From Archangium sp. (GTDB lineage Bacteria > Myxococcota > Myxococcia > Myxococcales > Myxococcaceae), in the NCBI GenBank assembly GCA_030695565.1, contig JAUYRZ010000079.1:1-64000 (forward strand): a DNA stretch of 64,000 nucleotides. The letters run 5' to 3'. A model generated the notes under the pieces. It was not told where the DNA came from, searched no databases, and saw only the letters and a list, made by a program, of their open reading frames with translations. Shown piece after piece: positions 35,180-44,346 of the stretch (its first letter is position 1; each line of letters starts with the position of its first letter). A program made the translations under genes and the position numbers.

Positions 35180-36658
35180 ATGAGACCGTTGGCAGTGGTG
35201 CTGCTGCTGAGTACGACGACCTGGGCGGTGCCGGTGGTGCTCGAGGGCGACCTGCCCGACGGCGGCCCGGACTTCGTGATGATTCCTTTCGAGGTGCCGG
35301 CGGGTACCGAGGAGATCTCCGTCACGCACCCGAAGCTGCAGCCAGAGAACATCCTCGACTACGGCGTGTTCGACCCGAACGGGTATCGCGGGTGGGGCGG
35401 CGGCAATGATGAGCCCGCGGTGATTGGCAGGCTGGCAGCCTCACGCAGCTACCTCACGGGGCCGATGCCGGCGGGGACCTGGAGTGTGCTCATCGGCAAA
35501 GCGAAGATCGTGGTGGCCCCGGCGCGGTACCGGTTGGAGATCGACGTGCGGCCGGTGGCGACGCTCGCTCCTCAGTTGGTGCGCGCGCCGTATGTGCCGA
35601 GCCGGCTCAGTGAAGAAGCGCGCTGGTACGCGGGCGATCTGCACGTGCACTCGCGGGAGAGTGGTGACGCACAGCCGACGATGGATGCAGTCGCCACGTT
35701 CGCGCGCAGCCGCGGGCTCGATTTCGTGGAGTACTCCGAGCACAACACCGTCTCGCAGCTCGAGTTCTTCAACGACGTGCAGTCACGGCATCCACAGCTG
35801 TTGTTGCTGCCGGGTGTGGAGTTCACCACCTACGCAGGTCACGCCAACGGCATCGGTTCGACGCGGTATGTGGATCATCGACTGGGCTTCGGATCGGTCA
35901 CGCTGGAGACCGCGCTCGCTGAGTTCGCGTCGCAGGACGTGGTGCTGTCGATCAATCACCCGCTGCTCGATCTCGGCATGAGCTGCATCGGGTGTGCGTG
36001 GAAACACAAGATTCCCCGCGAGCAACTCGGCGCGGTGGAGATCGGCACCGGCGGCTTCGACAAGACCGGCCTCCTCTTCGGCAAGCAGACCATCGCGTGG
36101 TGGGAGCGGTTGTCAGTGCAGGGGCTGCACCTCGCGCCGATTGGTGGCAGCGATGATCACTCGGGCGGTACGGGCACCGGCATGTTCGACAGCTCGATCG
36201 GCAGCCCCACCACGATGGTGTTCGCGAACGGGCTCGACGCGGCGTCGATCGTCGAGGGCATTCGGAAGGGGCACACGGTGGTGAAGCTGCAGGGGCCGAT
36301 GGATCCGATGGTGGATCTGCGGATTGGGGACGCGATGGTGGGCGATACGGTGGTCGCGCATTCGCCGGCGATGAAGGTGACGGTCACCGGCGGGGTGGGC
36401 TCGAAGTTGGTGGTGTTCAAGGACGGCGTTGAGCTCAGGTCGGTGGGGGTGACTGAGGATCCGTTCGAGCTGGTGGACCAGGTTTCTGGTGGGCGGTTCA
36501 GGGCGGAGGCGCAGATCGCTGGGCAGCCTCGTACGGTAACCGCGAATCTTTGGGTGGAGTCTCCGACTGCGCCGCCTCCGATCGGGTGCGGGTGCAGTGG
36601 TGGCGGTGAGTTGGTGCTGCTCGGGGTGGTGGGTGTGCTGCGGAGGAGAAGAAGGTAA
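35180..36658 (+). CDS. PHP-domain metallohydrolase with MYXO-CTERM-type sorting signal
   Basis: 492 residues with a signal peptide (1-16). A beta-rich N-terminal domain (about 20-140) is followed by the PHP domain: D153-L-H-V-H157, EYSEHNTVS, LLLPGVEFTT, INHPLLD and IGGSDDHSG supply the metal ligands typical of CehA/McbA-type phosphoesterases. The C-terminus PPPIGCGCSGGGELVLLG plus a short helix and RRRRR is of the MYXO-CTERM type, in which a Cys motif, helix and Arg cluster mark proteins for surface sorting in Myxococcota. I chose the ATG at 35180 to begin the signal peptide. Substrate unknown. Confidence 0.85.
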   Translation: MRPLAVVLLLSTTTWAVPVVLEGDLPDGGPDFVMIPFEVPAGTEEISVTHPKLQPENILDYGVFDPNGYRGWGGGNDEPAVIGRLAASRSYLTGPMPAGTWSVLIGKAKIVVAPARYRLEIDVRPVATLAPQLVRAPYVPSRLSEEARWYAGDLHVHSRESGDAQPTMDAVATFARSRGLDFVEYSEHNTVSQLEFFNDVQSRHPQLLLLPGVEFTTYAGHANGIGSTRYVDHRLGFGSVTLETALAEFASQDVVLSINHPLLDLGMSCIGCAWKHKIPREQLGAVEIGTGGFDKTGLLFGKQTIAWWERLSVQGLHLAPIGGSDDHSGGTGTGMFDSSIGSPTTMVFANGLDAASIVEGIRKGHTVVKLQGPMDPMVDLRIGDAMVGDTVVAHSPAMKVTVTGGVGSKLVVFKDGVELRSVGVTEDPFELVDQVSGGRFRAEAQIAGQPRTVTANLWVESPTAPPPIGCGCSGGGELVLLGVVGVLRRRRR

Positions 36659-36671
36659 GCCCTCTCCCCGA

Positions 36672-36695
36672 CCCTCTCCCCCGCGGGGGAGAGGG
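36672..36695. repeat. 24-bp perfect palindrome between convergent genes (family copy 6)
   Basis: CCCTCTCCCCCG followed by its exact reverse complement CGGGGGAGAGGG. The sequence before it, cctctccccg, is a partial second arm. It lies 14 nt after the PHP stop and 37 nt before the stop of the alpha-2-macroglobulin gene, where it could terminate both transcripts. Confidence 0.7.
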
Positions 36696-36732
36696 AGGCA
36701 CTTTTCGTTTGTCGTCTTGCGTTTGTCGCTCG

Positions 36733-39700
36733 CTACCTTGCGACGACGCCGTCGGGTGCGTCGCGGACTTCGAAGCGCATCTCGTCAGCGGTGGCGGTGA
36801 TCTCCGGCGCGTACATCGCCTCGACTCGTGCAGGCAGTGCAGCGAAGCGGCCGGGCACTTCGGCGCGCAGCTCGTAGCTGAGCTTCGTCACCCCCACCGG
36901 GATCTGCGTGATGAACATCGCCACCCGATCCGTCCTCAGCTCGGCGTGCGCGCAGGCGTAGTTGCACACAGCCGGACCCGACTGCAGCATCACCGCCTCG
37001 AAGCCGGCCGGCTTGAGGTCCTCCACCATCACGAACTCCACCGCCTTGTTCGCGGTCAGCTCGACGTCGACACGCACGCGCACGCCCGACTCGACCGGCA
37101 TGCCGTACTCCGCGCTGGTGGTGCTCGCGCGATCCGTGCTCGGCTTGCCTAAGACCGTGTACGTGCGCTTCACCTTCACGTCGCCGCCGATGCCCTTGAT
37201 GAAGTCGTTCATGTTGAACACGTCAGCGATGGCCCCGAAGTACCCAGTGCCCGCACCGTCGTGCTTCACGGTGATGGTGTTCTTTCCCGACTTGAAGAGC
37301 GCATCGCCCAGCGTCACCGGCGCGGTCAGGTCGAGCCCACCCTTGGTGTACGGCACCCGCTTCACTTCTTTCCCGTTCACCATCACCACGAACACGCCGG
37401 TCTTGTCGGCCGCGCCTTCACGCCGCGCGAGGTCGGCCAGTGCGTAGACCGCGAAGGCGGTGTCACGGGTGTTACGCCAACGGCCACCATTGCGCCGCAG
37501 CACCAGGAAGTCCGTCAGCGGGGCGATCAGCGGCGACTTGAGGTCGTAGCGCGCGTACGCCATCAAGGTGAACGCGGTGGCTTCGATCGCCGCCGACGTG
37601 CTCCAGATGTCGTTCGCTTCACCGACCGCCGCATCAGGCCTCGACTGCGCCGCCTTCACCACGTCATCCAGGTTCTCCACCGCCACGCGGGCCCGCGGAT
37701 CCTTCAGGTGCAGCAACGACAGCGCGAGCTGCGCCCGAGCGCGTGGGGTGAGCGAGGTGCGGCGCGAGTAGACGGTGTCGATCGACGCCTTCGGTACGCC
37801 GCCGGTGCTGGCGAGCGCGTAGACCATGTACGCGTGGGTCTCGGGCGAGTTGAGCCCTTCACCCAGGTGCCCCTTCAAGTACTCGCGGCCGCGCGCGATC
37901 ACCTCGGCGCGCACGTCGAGCCCGGCCGACTTCGCCAGCGACAGTGACGACACCACGTACGAGGTCATCCACAAGTTGGTGGTGTCCGACTGCCACCAGC
38001 CCCAGCCGCCATCGCCGTGCTGGAAGTCGTAGAGCCGCTCGAGGCCCTTCTGCGTCATGTCGTCGAGGTTCGCCGGCACCCGCGTCGAAGGCAGGTTGAG
38101 ATCCTTCACCGCGCGCCGCGCGATGGTGGCGGGCACGAAGCGCGAGAGGGTCTGCTCCACGCAGCCGTAGGGGTACTCGGCCAGGTAGGGCAGGGCGTCG
38201 AACATCACCGCCAGCAGCGTCGGAGAGAGGCTGACTTCGATCTTCGTCAGGCTCGCTTTGCGCTTCTCCGGCAGCTCGAACTCGAACGACTGCGTGTCCT
38301 TCACGCGGCCTGCGAAGAACTGGCGCTGAGCCGAGCCGTGCACGAAGGCGGGCAGCTTCCACTCCATGCCATCCGAGGTGCCGCCGCCCTTCACCGTCGC
38401 GCGAATGAGGCGCTCGCCGAGATCGACTACCTTGAACTTCGCGTCGACGCGCAGTACCTGCTCGGGCTCCACGCGCACCGTCTTCTTGCCCGGCGTGAGC
38501 TCCTTGAAGCCCGGCGCCGAGATGATCACCTCGACGTCGGTCGCCTTCGCGAGGTGACTCTCCACCACCGCCGAGAGCACCACCTCGTCGCCCTCGACGA
38601 AGAAACGCGGCGCCTGCAGACGCACCATCAACGCCTTGGCCGTGCGGATCTGCGTGCTGCCCTGACCGAGGTTGGGCCCCTCGGACACCACCGTGGCCAC
38701 CGCCTTCCACGACGTGAGCGAGTCCTTCAGCTTGAGGTTCTGGCTCAGCGGAGCGCCCGACTTCGAGGCGATCGCCGCGTACCAACCCGCTGAAGTGCTG
38801 AAGTCGCTGCGCACCTTGATGGGCTCTTCCGCGTCGGCGCCGCTTTGCGGCTTTTCCTGCTTGGCCTCGCTCTCGCTGGAGGCTTCTTTCTTCGACTTCT
38901 CGGCGGAGCGGCTGCTCAGCCCTGCCACGGCGTCGTCCATCTCAGGTGCGGCAGCCCCGCGCGGAGCCGCCTCGACCGGGGAAGGGCCATCTTTTCGCTG
39001 CTCCTCATCGCGAGCCAATGACTTCCTGGGCGCATCGGGCGACTTGTCGTTCTGTTGCACCGGCGTCTTGGCCACCACCACCGGCCGCGCGCGGTGGTAG
39101 CGCTGGTTGTACGAGCTGTACGTGGTCACCCGCTGCTGCCGGTTGGTGCGCCCGAAGAACGAGAGGAAGTCCTTCCGCTCGGGAGCGATGGCGAACAACG
39201 ACTCGTCCACCACGGTCAGCGCGGTCTCGAGGGCCAGACCCGCGGTAGCGCCCTTCGTCTTCACCATCGCAGTCACCGCGCTGCCCGGTTCAGCCGACGC
39301 CTTGCCGAAGTCGACCTCGACGCCGATCTCGACCTCGCTGCCCTTCACGCGGAAAGGCAACTGCCGCTGCTGCAGCTGCACGTCTTCGAAACGATACGCG
39401 TGCAGCCAGCCGTTGGGCGACACGTCGGCGGGGAGCTTGAACTCCACGAAACGCGCGCGGCCCTTGAGCTCGACCATCTGCACCGCGGCGATGACGTCGC
39501 TCTCCAGCGTCAGCAGCACGTGGCCACCGGCGCGGTTGCCGGCCACGAGCACGCGCAGGTTGTCGCCCACCTTGAGCGGCGCGCGATCGACGAACAGGTT
39601 GAAGCCGGGCCCCGGCACGATGGGCTTCGCGTCGCTGGTGAGCCAGAGATCGGTCGAGGCGATCACCACCTCGGAGGCAGCAGCACCATCGAGCACCTCG

Positions 39701-42024
39701 ATGCGCACCTGGCCCACGGCGTCGGCGTCGAGCACCGCACGGCCCAGGCCCTTGCTCAACCGCGTGCGCGTCTCGGTGATGCGGGAGCTGCCCGTCGCAG
39801 TCAGCCGCATCAGCCGCAGCACCACGTCGGGATCTGCCGGGCGGCCGTTGGCGTCTTCCGCGCGCAGCCGCACCGCCACCCGCTCACCCGGGCGATACAG
39901 AAAATGATCGGTCTTCAGATCGACGAAGAAGGGCTGCGGGGAGAGCTTGATCGAACCGCCACCCTGAATTTCCCGCCGCGAGCTGTCGGTCACGAAGACC
40001 TGCACCGCGTACTCGAGCGCCTGACCGCCGCCTTCGAACGCGGGCGCTTCCACTTCAGCCGTGCCATCAGAGCCGGTCTTGAACTGCAGCGTGTGCTGCG
40101 CGAACTGGCCGTAATAGTTGTACCCGCGGCCGCGCTTGTACCGGTACCCACCTTCTTCGTCGTCGTAGCCGTAGCCCTGCTGCGCGTCTTGAACGGGATC
40201 ATCAGGCCACGGCCCGAACTGATGCTGCCAGCCCTTCACGGTGACGAGCGCGCGGCCGTTGGCGTTGGTGACCGCTCCACCCGAGTAGTAGGCGGCCTTC
40301 ACCTTGAACTTCACCTTGTCGCCGGGCTTCGGGTTGCCGAGCGCCTCGACGGACACGATGTATTCGGGCGGCTTGTACTCCTCGACGCGGAACTGCATCG
40401 AAGTCTGGGTGAAGTACTGGCCGTCGGTCTCCACGGTGATGTTGCACGCGCCCAGCGTGATCTTCTTGTCGAGCGCCAGGGTGAAGCTCGCGGTGCCGAA
40501 CGCGTTGGTGGTGACGGTCTCGCGCACCAATTGCTTGCCGGTCGGGTCGGTCACGCGCACGTACGCCTTCATTCCGGAGATCGGCGTCGACGGCCCGCCT
40601 TCGCGGCTGCGGAGGAAGAGCTTGAGGCCCACCGTCTCGCCCGGCTTGTAGAGCGGGCGATCGGTCATCACGTACGCGAGGTGTTCGCGGTTGTAGTTCT
40701 GCCAGTACGAGCCGCCCGCGCTCGACCAGGCGATGTTCGAGCCCTTCTTCGTCCACACCACCATCGAGTCGTTGGTGTTCTCGGTCTTGAAGGTGGCGAT
40801 GCCCGAGGCGTTGGTCTTGCCGGTGAGCTTCTGATGACCGCCGCTCCGATAGAGATAGAGCGCCACGTCGGTGTCGGGCTGCGCTTCGCCGGTCTCCACG
40901 TCGAAGGTCGCGACGACGACCTGGGTGCGATCGGTCTTGGCCACCACCACGTGCTGGCTGATGAGCGCCCAGGCCTGGCTGCGTTCACCATCGGCGGCGA
41001 CCTCGATCACGTAGAGCCCGGGCTCGGAGGCCTCGAGCTCGAAGCTGGTGTTGCCCGGCGCGTACTTGCTGGGGGCGGTGAAGGTGGTGCTCCAGCTCTT
41101 CACGACGGGGCCGGTGAAGTTCTGCGGATCGGCCGGCCAGCTGCCGGCGGGGAGGGCGAGCGGGTCGGCGCGCTTGAGGGTCCACTTCGCGTTCTTCACG
41201 TTGCGGAAGTTCACTGAGACTTGCGGGCGCACGCCGGGCAGTTCGTTGTTCGAGACCCCCACAGACACGTTGGGCCGGCGGATGTTGGCGGCGCGGCTCT
41301 CGGCGTTGCTGCGCATGTTGCTGGTGGTGGGGGAGAAACGCTTGACGATCTCCTCGAAGAGCTCGAGCGCCTCGACGTACTTCGCCTCGTTCTCACGCCG
41401 TTCGGCCAACATGTACAAGGCGTCGTCGGCGACCTCGGTCTTCCCGTCGCCCAGGAAACGCAGCTCGGCTTCGGCCTCCTTCAACTTCTGGCTGTTGCTC
41501 ATGCGCGCGCGGGCGCGGCGGAAGCGATAGGCGGCGGTGAGCTCGGCGTTCGAGTCGAGCGAGAGCCCCAGCTCGGTGAGCTTCTCGATGCGCTGCAGGT
41601 TCCAGCTGTTGTTGTCCATCTCGCGAACCAGCGCGCCTTCGAGCATCGCGCGCGCTTCGGTGCCGCGCCGGCCTGCTTCGCCCATCGCCTGCTTGAGCAG
41701 CGGTGCGGTGGCGTCGAAGGTCTGCTCACCCCGCTCGAGCAGGGTGTGCATGGCGACGGCGCGGGCGAAGTCCTTCTCGCCTTCGGTACCCAGCTTGCGC
41801 AGCTCTTCGTACGAGCCCTTGCCGGCGCGCACGCAGGCCGCGGCCTTCTTCGCCGAGGCTTCACGCGCGAGGGGATCAGCAGGGTTTGCTTTGACGAACG
41901 CGGTGAAGGCTTCGCAGGCGCGCGAGTAGGAGCGCTCCTGCAGGTACTTGTTGGCTGCGTCGAAGCTCTGGGCCAACGCGGGAAGTGAAGCGGCCAGCGT
42001 GGCCAAAACGATGAAACGTCGCAT
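36733..42024 (-). CDS. Bacterial alpha-2-macroglobulin with TPR-like N-terminus
   Basis: 1763 residues with a signal peptide (LATLAASLPALAQ). Residues about 20-210 are helical repeats resembling TPR. A chain of MG-type beta domains follows, with GETVGLKLFLRSREGG and YRPGERVAVRLRAEDANGR among them. The thioester motif is YGCVEQT with C1288 and Q1291, followed by an alpha-helical thioester domain (GGWGWWQSDTTNLWMTSYV) and a receptor-like C-terminus. Such proteins trap proteases that attack the envelope. No lipobox is present, so it is probably free in the periplasm. I start at the ATG at 42024; a longer frame lacks a signal peptide. The usual pbpC partner gene is not adjacent. Confidence 0.88.
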   Translation of the reverse strand: MRRFIVLATLAASLPALAQSFDAANKYLQERSYSRACEAFTAFVKANPADPLAREASAKKAAACVRAGKGSYEELRKLGTEGEKDFARAVAMHTLLERGEQTFDATAPLLKQAMGEAGRRGTEARAMLEGALVREMDNNSWNLQRIEKLTELGLSLDSNAELTAAYRFRRARARMSNSQKLKEAEAELRFLGDGKTEVADDALYMLAERRENEAKYVEALELFEEIVKRFSPTTSNMRSNAESRAANIRRPNVSVGVSNNELPGVRPQVSVNFRNVKNAKWTLKRADPLALPAGSWPADPQNFTGPVVKSWSTTFTAPSKYAPGNTSFELEASEPGLYVIEVAADGERSQAWALISQHVVVAKTDRTQVVVATFDVETGEAQPDTDVALYLYRSGGHQKLTGKTNASGIATFKTENTNDSMVVWTKKGSNIAWSSAGGSYWQNYNREHLAYVMTDRPLYKPGETVGLKLFLRSREGGPSTPISGMKAYVRVTDPTGKQLVRETVTTNAFGTASFTLALDKKITLGACNITVETDGQYFTQTSMQFRVEEYKPPEYIVSVEALGNPKPGDKVKFKVKAAYYSGGAVTNANGRALVTVKGWQHQFGPWPDDPVQDAQQGYGYDDEEGGYRYKRGRGYNYYGQFAQHTLQFKTGSDGTAEVEAPAFEGGGQALEYAVQVFVTDSSRREIQGGGSIKLSPQPFFVDLKTDHFLYRPGERVAVRLRAEDANGRPADPDVVLRLMRLTATGSSRITETRTRLSKGLGRAVLDADAVGQVRIEVLDGAAASEVVIASTDLWLTSDAKPIVPGPGFNLFVDRAPLKVGDNLRVLVAGNRAGGHVLLTLESDVIAAVQMVELKGRARFVEFKLPADVSPNGWLHAYRFEDVQLQQRQLPFRVKGSEVEIGVEVDFGKASAEPGSAVTAMVKTKGATAGLALETALTVVDESLFAIAPERKDFLSFFGRTNRQQRVTTYSSYNQRYHRARPVVVAKTPVQQNDKSPDAPRKSLARDEEQRKDGPSPVEAAPRGAAAPEMDDAVAGLSSRSAEKSKKEASSESEAKQEKPQSGADAEEPIKVRSDFSTSAGWYAAIASKSGAPLSQNLKLKDSLTSWKAVATVVSEGPNLGQGSTQIRTAKALMVRLQAPRFFVEGDEVVLSAVVESHLAKATDVEVIISAPGFKELTPGKKTVRVEPEQVLRVDAKFKVVDLGERLIRATVKGGGTSDGMEWKLPAFVHGSAQRQFFAGRVKDTQSFEFELPEKRKASLTKIEVSLSPTLLAVMFDALPYLAEYPYGCVEQTLSRFVPATIARRAVKDLNLPSTRVPANLDDMTQKGLERLYDFQHGDGGWGWWQSDTTNLWMTSYVVSSLSLAKSAGLDVRAEVIARGREYLKGHLGEGLNSPETHAYMVYALASTGGVPKASIDTVYSRRTSLTPRARAQLALSLLHLKDPRARVAVENLDDVVKAAQSRPDAAVGEANDIWSTSAAIEATAFTLMAYARYDLKSPLIAPLTDFLVLRRNGGRWRNTRDTAFAVYALADLARREGAADKTGVFVVMVNGKEVKRVPYTKGGLDLTAPVTLGDALFKSGKNTITVKHDGAGTGYFGAIADVFNMNDFIKGIGGDVKVKRTYTVLGKPSTDRASTTSAEYGMPVESGVRVRVDVELTANKAVEFVMVEDLKPAGFEAVMLQSGPAVCNYACAHAELRTDRVAMFITQIPVGVTKLSYELRAEVPGRFAALPARVEAMYAPEITATADEMRFEVRDAPDGVVAR

Positions 42025-42205
42025 GAAAGATCCCCCTTCAGGAGCAGCGCGCATGACACCACGGAACGCGCGAACCCCCTCGGAGGATCTAAGTGCCGCT
42101 CCGTCAAAATGACTGCACGACGGATCATCCTGATGAAGCGCCGCCGCCAAGCGGCTGGAAGCACTGCTCATGCGTGGTGGATCGGAACTGGCACACCCAC
42201 TCGGC

Positions 42206-42484
42206 ATGAACACACGCAAACTTGGTACTGCGACGCTGCTGGCCGCGCTCACGCTGATGGTGGGCTGTGCGACGACCTCCGAAGAGTCGCAGCGCGCGGC
42301 GATCAACCACCAGTACAAGTCTGACCAGGCTGGTGCGAACGGACGCTTTGGCGTGGCCGCAGACGAGCAGGGCAAGGCCGCTGATGCGCATCACGACGCG
42401 GTCAAGAAGGCGATCGAAGAAGGCAAGGCGATCCCGCCGCAGCCTCAGCCCGGTGCGCCCAACCCTGACGGCGGCACTCCGTAA
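42206..42484 (+). CDS. Small lipoprotein
   Basis: 92 residues from the ATG at 42206. Lipobox LMVGC is followed by a hydrophilic region rich in Ala, Gln, Lys and Asp and a proline-rich tail (PQPQPGAPNPDGGTP). No domain recognised; the polar middle could be helical. Its stop abuts the stop of the convergent M28 peptidase gene with no gap. Confidence 0.6.
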   Translation: MNTRKLGTATLLAALTLMVGCATTSEESQRAAINHQYKSDQAGANGRFGVAADEQGKAADAHHDAVKKAIEEGKAIPPQPQPGAPNPDGGTP

Positions 42485-43465
42485 TCAGTTCGAGAGCGAA
42501 TCGAGCACTGCAACCAATCCCTCTGCAGTGAGCGCCAGCCGCCGGAAGTCGACCGTCGCAGGAACGTCGGTCGCCCGGTGGTAGTGCGGATTTCGAAACG
42601 GAGCCGTGTCGGTCACCATCAAGGCCCGATAGCCCTGCCGCCAGTACGGCCCGTGATCCGACCAGTCAGCCCCTTCGACGAACGCGGGAAGGGCGGCGCC
42701 TTCACTGGGCACCTTGGCCTTCTCGCGAAAGACCCGCACCGCCTCCCGCACCAACTCTCGCGAGTCGGTGTCACCCACGAACGCGATGAAGTTCCCCGTC
42801 GAGGGATAGGCGGCCGAGAACGGCCAGGGGTAGTGCTGCGAATCGGGCGCATCGGTGAAGCAGCCCATGGTCTCCAACGCGAGCATCGCCTTCACGTCAT
42901 CGCCGCGTGCACGGCTCGCTTTCGCGTTGACCTCGCTGCCCATGCCCGCGGTGCGAAAGAACGGCGGCTCTTCATTGGTGAAGAACACGAAGCGCACCGT
43001 GCGCGCGGGCGTGCGCTTCATCGCGTACTCGGCCAACGCCAGGCCCACCGCCACGCCCGAGCCATTGTCGTCAGCGCCGGGTGTGCCGTGCGCGGTGTCG
43101 TAGTGCGCGCCGATCACGATCAACTCGGAGGTGAGCGTGGAGCCTGCTTTCTCCACGATGAGGTTCTTCACCGTGCGCTCACCGACGTCGAAGGCTTCTT
43201 CCTTCACCACGTAGCCCAGTGAAGTCAGGCGCTGCGTCAGCCACACCGCGCTGCGCTCGAGCGCTTCCGGCGCGTTGTACACGTTGCGTTCACCGAAGCC
43301 GGCGGCGAGTTGAGTGACATCTGCGCGCAGTTGCGCCTCGAGTCGGGCATCGGGTGTCGCAGCCGGCCCCTCGTAGGAGTGGCCCGGCATGGAGACCATT
43401 CTGGAGAAGCAGCCGAACAGCAGCCCCGTACTCAGCACCACCAGACCCATCAGCCCGCGTCGCAT
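42485..43465 (-). CDS. M28-family zinc aminopeptidase lipoprotein
   Basis: 326 residues with lipobox LFGC (Cys19) when started at the ATG at 43465. Zinc ligands and catalytic residues of M28 are all visible: GAHYDTAHG, PGADDNGSG, FFTNEEPPF and the late NPHYHRATD. The family removes N-terminal residues from peptides; lipid anchoring suggests action at the outer membrane or in the periplasm, consistent with predatory or scavenging nutrition. It is divergent from the START-like gene with 89 bp between starts. Confidence 0.88.
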   Translation of the reverse strand: MRRGLMGLVVLSTGLLFGCFSRMVSMPGHSYEGPAATPDARLEAQLRADVTQLAAGFGERNVYNAPEALERSAVWLTQRLTSLGYVVKEEAFDVGERTVKNLIVEKAGSTLTSELIVIGAHYDTAHGTPGADDNGSGVAVGLALAEYAMKRTPARTVRFVFFTNEEPPFFRTAGMGSEVNAKASRARGDDVKAMLALETMGCFTDAPDSQHYPWPFSAAYPSTGNFIAFVGDTDSRELVREAVRVFREKAKVPSEGAALPAFVEGADWSDHGPYWRQGYRALMVTDTAPFRNPHYHRATDVPATVDFRRLALTAEGLVAVLDSLSN

Positions 43466-43554
43466 CGCACCGACCCTACACGTTCGAGTGAGCCGGTCGG
43501 CCCCGATGCTGCAAGTCCCCACTCGTGACGCGCGCGAGAATCAGGGAGTGGCTC

Positions 43555-44229
43555 ATGGATTGTCGGCATCGGGTGATGTGGGCAGCTGTCCTGTTGTCGG
43601 GGCTGACGGCGTTCGCTGAGCAGCCGCCTGCACAGGGTCACGCCCCCGCCGAGTTCTTCGCCACGCCCGATGGCATCGGAGGCCCCACGCCGGGCGCCCG
43701 TTTCCTCGCCACCTTGCCGTTCGCCGCGCGCGAGACGTTGCGGAAAGAGGGCCGGGTGGTGCTCGATCACAAGAAGAGCAAAGCCAACGGTTTGGTGCGC
43801 GCGGTGATCCGCTTCGAGCGCCCCCGCGACGAGGTGTACGGCTTGATCACCCAGCCCTCCCAGCAGGCGCGCTACCTCACGCACGTGAAGGCGTCGAAGA
43901 CGGTGGGCGGCCGCACCGCCGAGAGCGAGGTGGTCGACATGGAGGTCGCCGTGCTCTTCGTCAAGATGAACTACCGCATTCAGCACTGGTTCTATCCGGC
44001 GGAGTTCCGCATGGAGTGGGAGCTCGACCCCTCCATCAAGTGTGGGCTCAGTGAGCAGACCGGCTTCTTCCAGCTCTATGCGCTCGACGAAAACACGACG
44101 ATCGCGGAGTACGGCGCGCGGGTGATCGCCAAGGACGGCTTCCTCGACTTCGTGCGCGGCCTGGGCGAACGGGGTGGCATCGCAGAGGCGTTGTCGGCCT
44201 TGCGGATTCACGTGGCGGCGCCGAGGTGA
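43555..44229 (+). CDS. Secreted SRPBCC/START-like protein
   Basis: 224 residues. I chose the ATG at 43555 because AGGGAG stands 6 nt upstream; a GTG at 43525 would add 10 residues. A signal peptide ends near LTAFAEQ. The body has the helix-grip pattern: a strand VRAVIRFERPRDEVYGLI, then LTHVKASKTVGGRTAESEV and a final long helix DFVRGLGERGGIAEAL. SRPBCC proteins bind hydrophobic ligands in a deep cavity. Exported versions are uncommon. No operon partner is apparent. Confidence 0.65.
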   Translation: MDCRHRVMWAAVLLSGLTAFAEQPPAQGHAPAEFFATPDGIGGPTPGARFLATLPFAARETLRKEGRVVLDHKKSKANGLVRAVIRFERPRDEVYGLITQPSQQARYLTHVKASKTVGGRTAESEVVDMEVAVLFVKMNYRIQHWFYPAEFRMEWELDPSIKCGLSEQTGFFQLYALDENTTIAEYGARVIAKDGFLDFVRGLGERGGIAEALSALRIHVAAPR

Positions 44230-44346
44230 GCTGAGCGTGCAACGGCCTGCGCGATCTGTGCAGCCAGATGCACGCCTTGCCGGTCAGACCCGCCACCCTG
44301 GAGGAAAGTGTTGTGGCCCGGGGGGCCGGGTAATTGACTGGCGGCA

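Noticed and set aside
39055-41217. Long open frame on the plus strand opposite the alpha-2-macroglobulin gene
   Set aside because: It is rich in His, Arg, Glu and Gly with no domain; it mirrors the codon bias of the real minus-strand gene. The same holds for long frames opposite the kinase (1243-3222), the giant lipoproteins (25970-28534) and the PLP enzyme (54006-54941).
42180-42206. TGGCAC before the lipoprotein start at 42206 looked like the -24 element of a sigma54 promoter
   Set aside because: The -12 GC is not at the right spacing and the element lies too close to the start codon to drive this gene.
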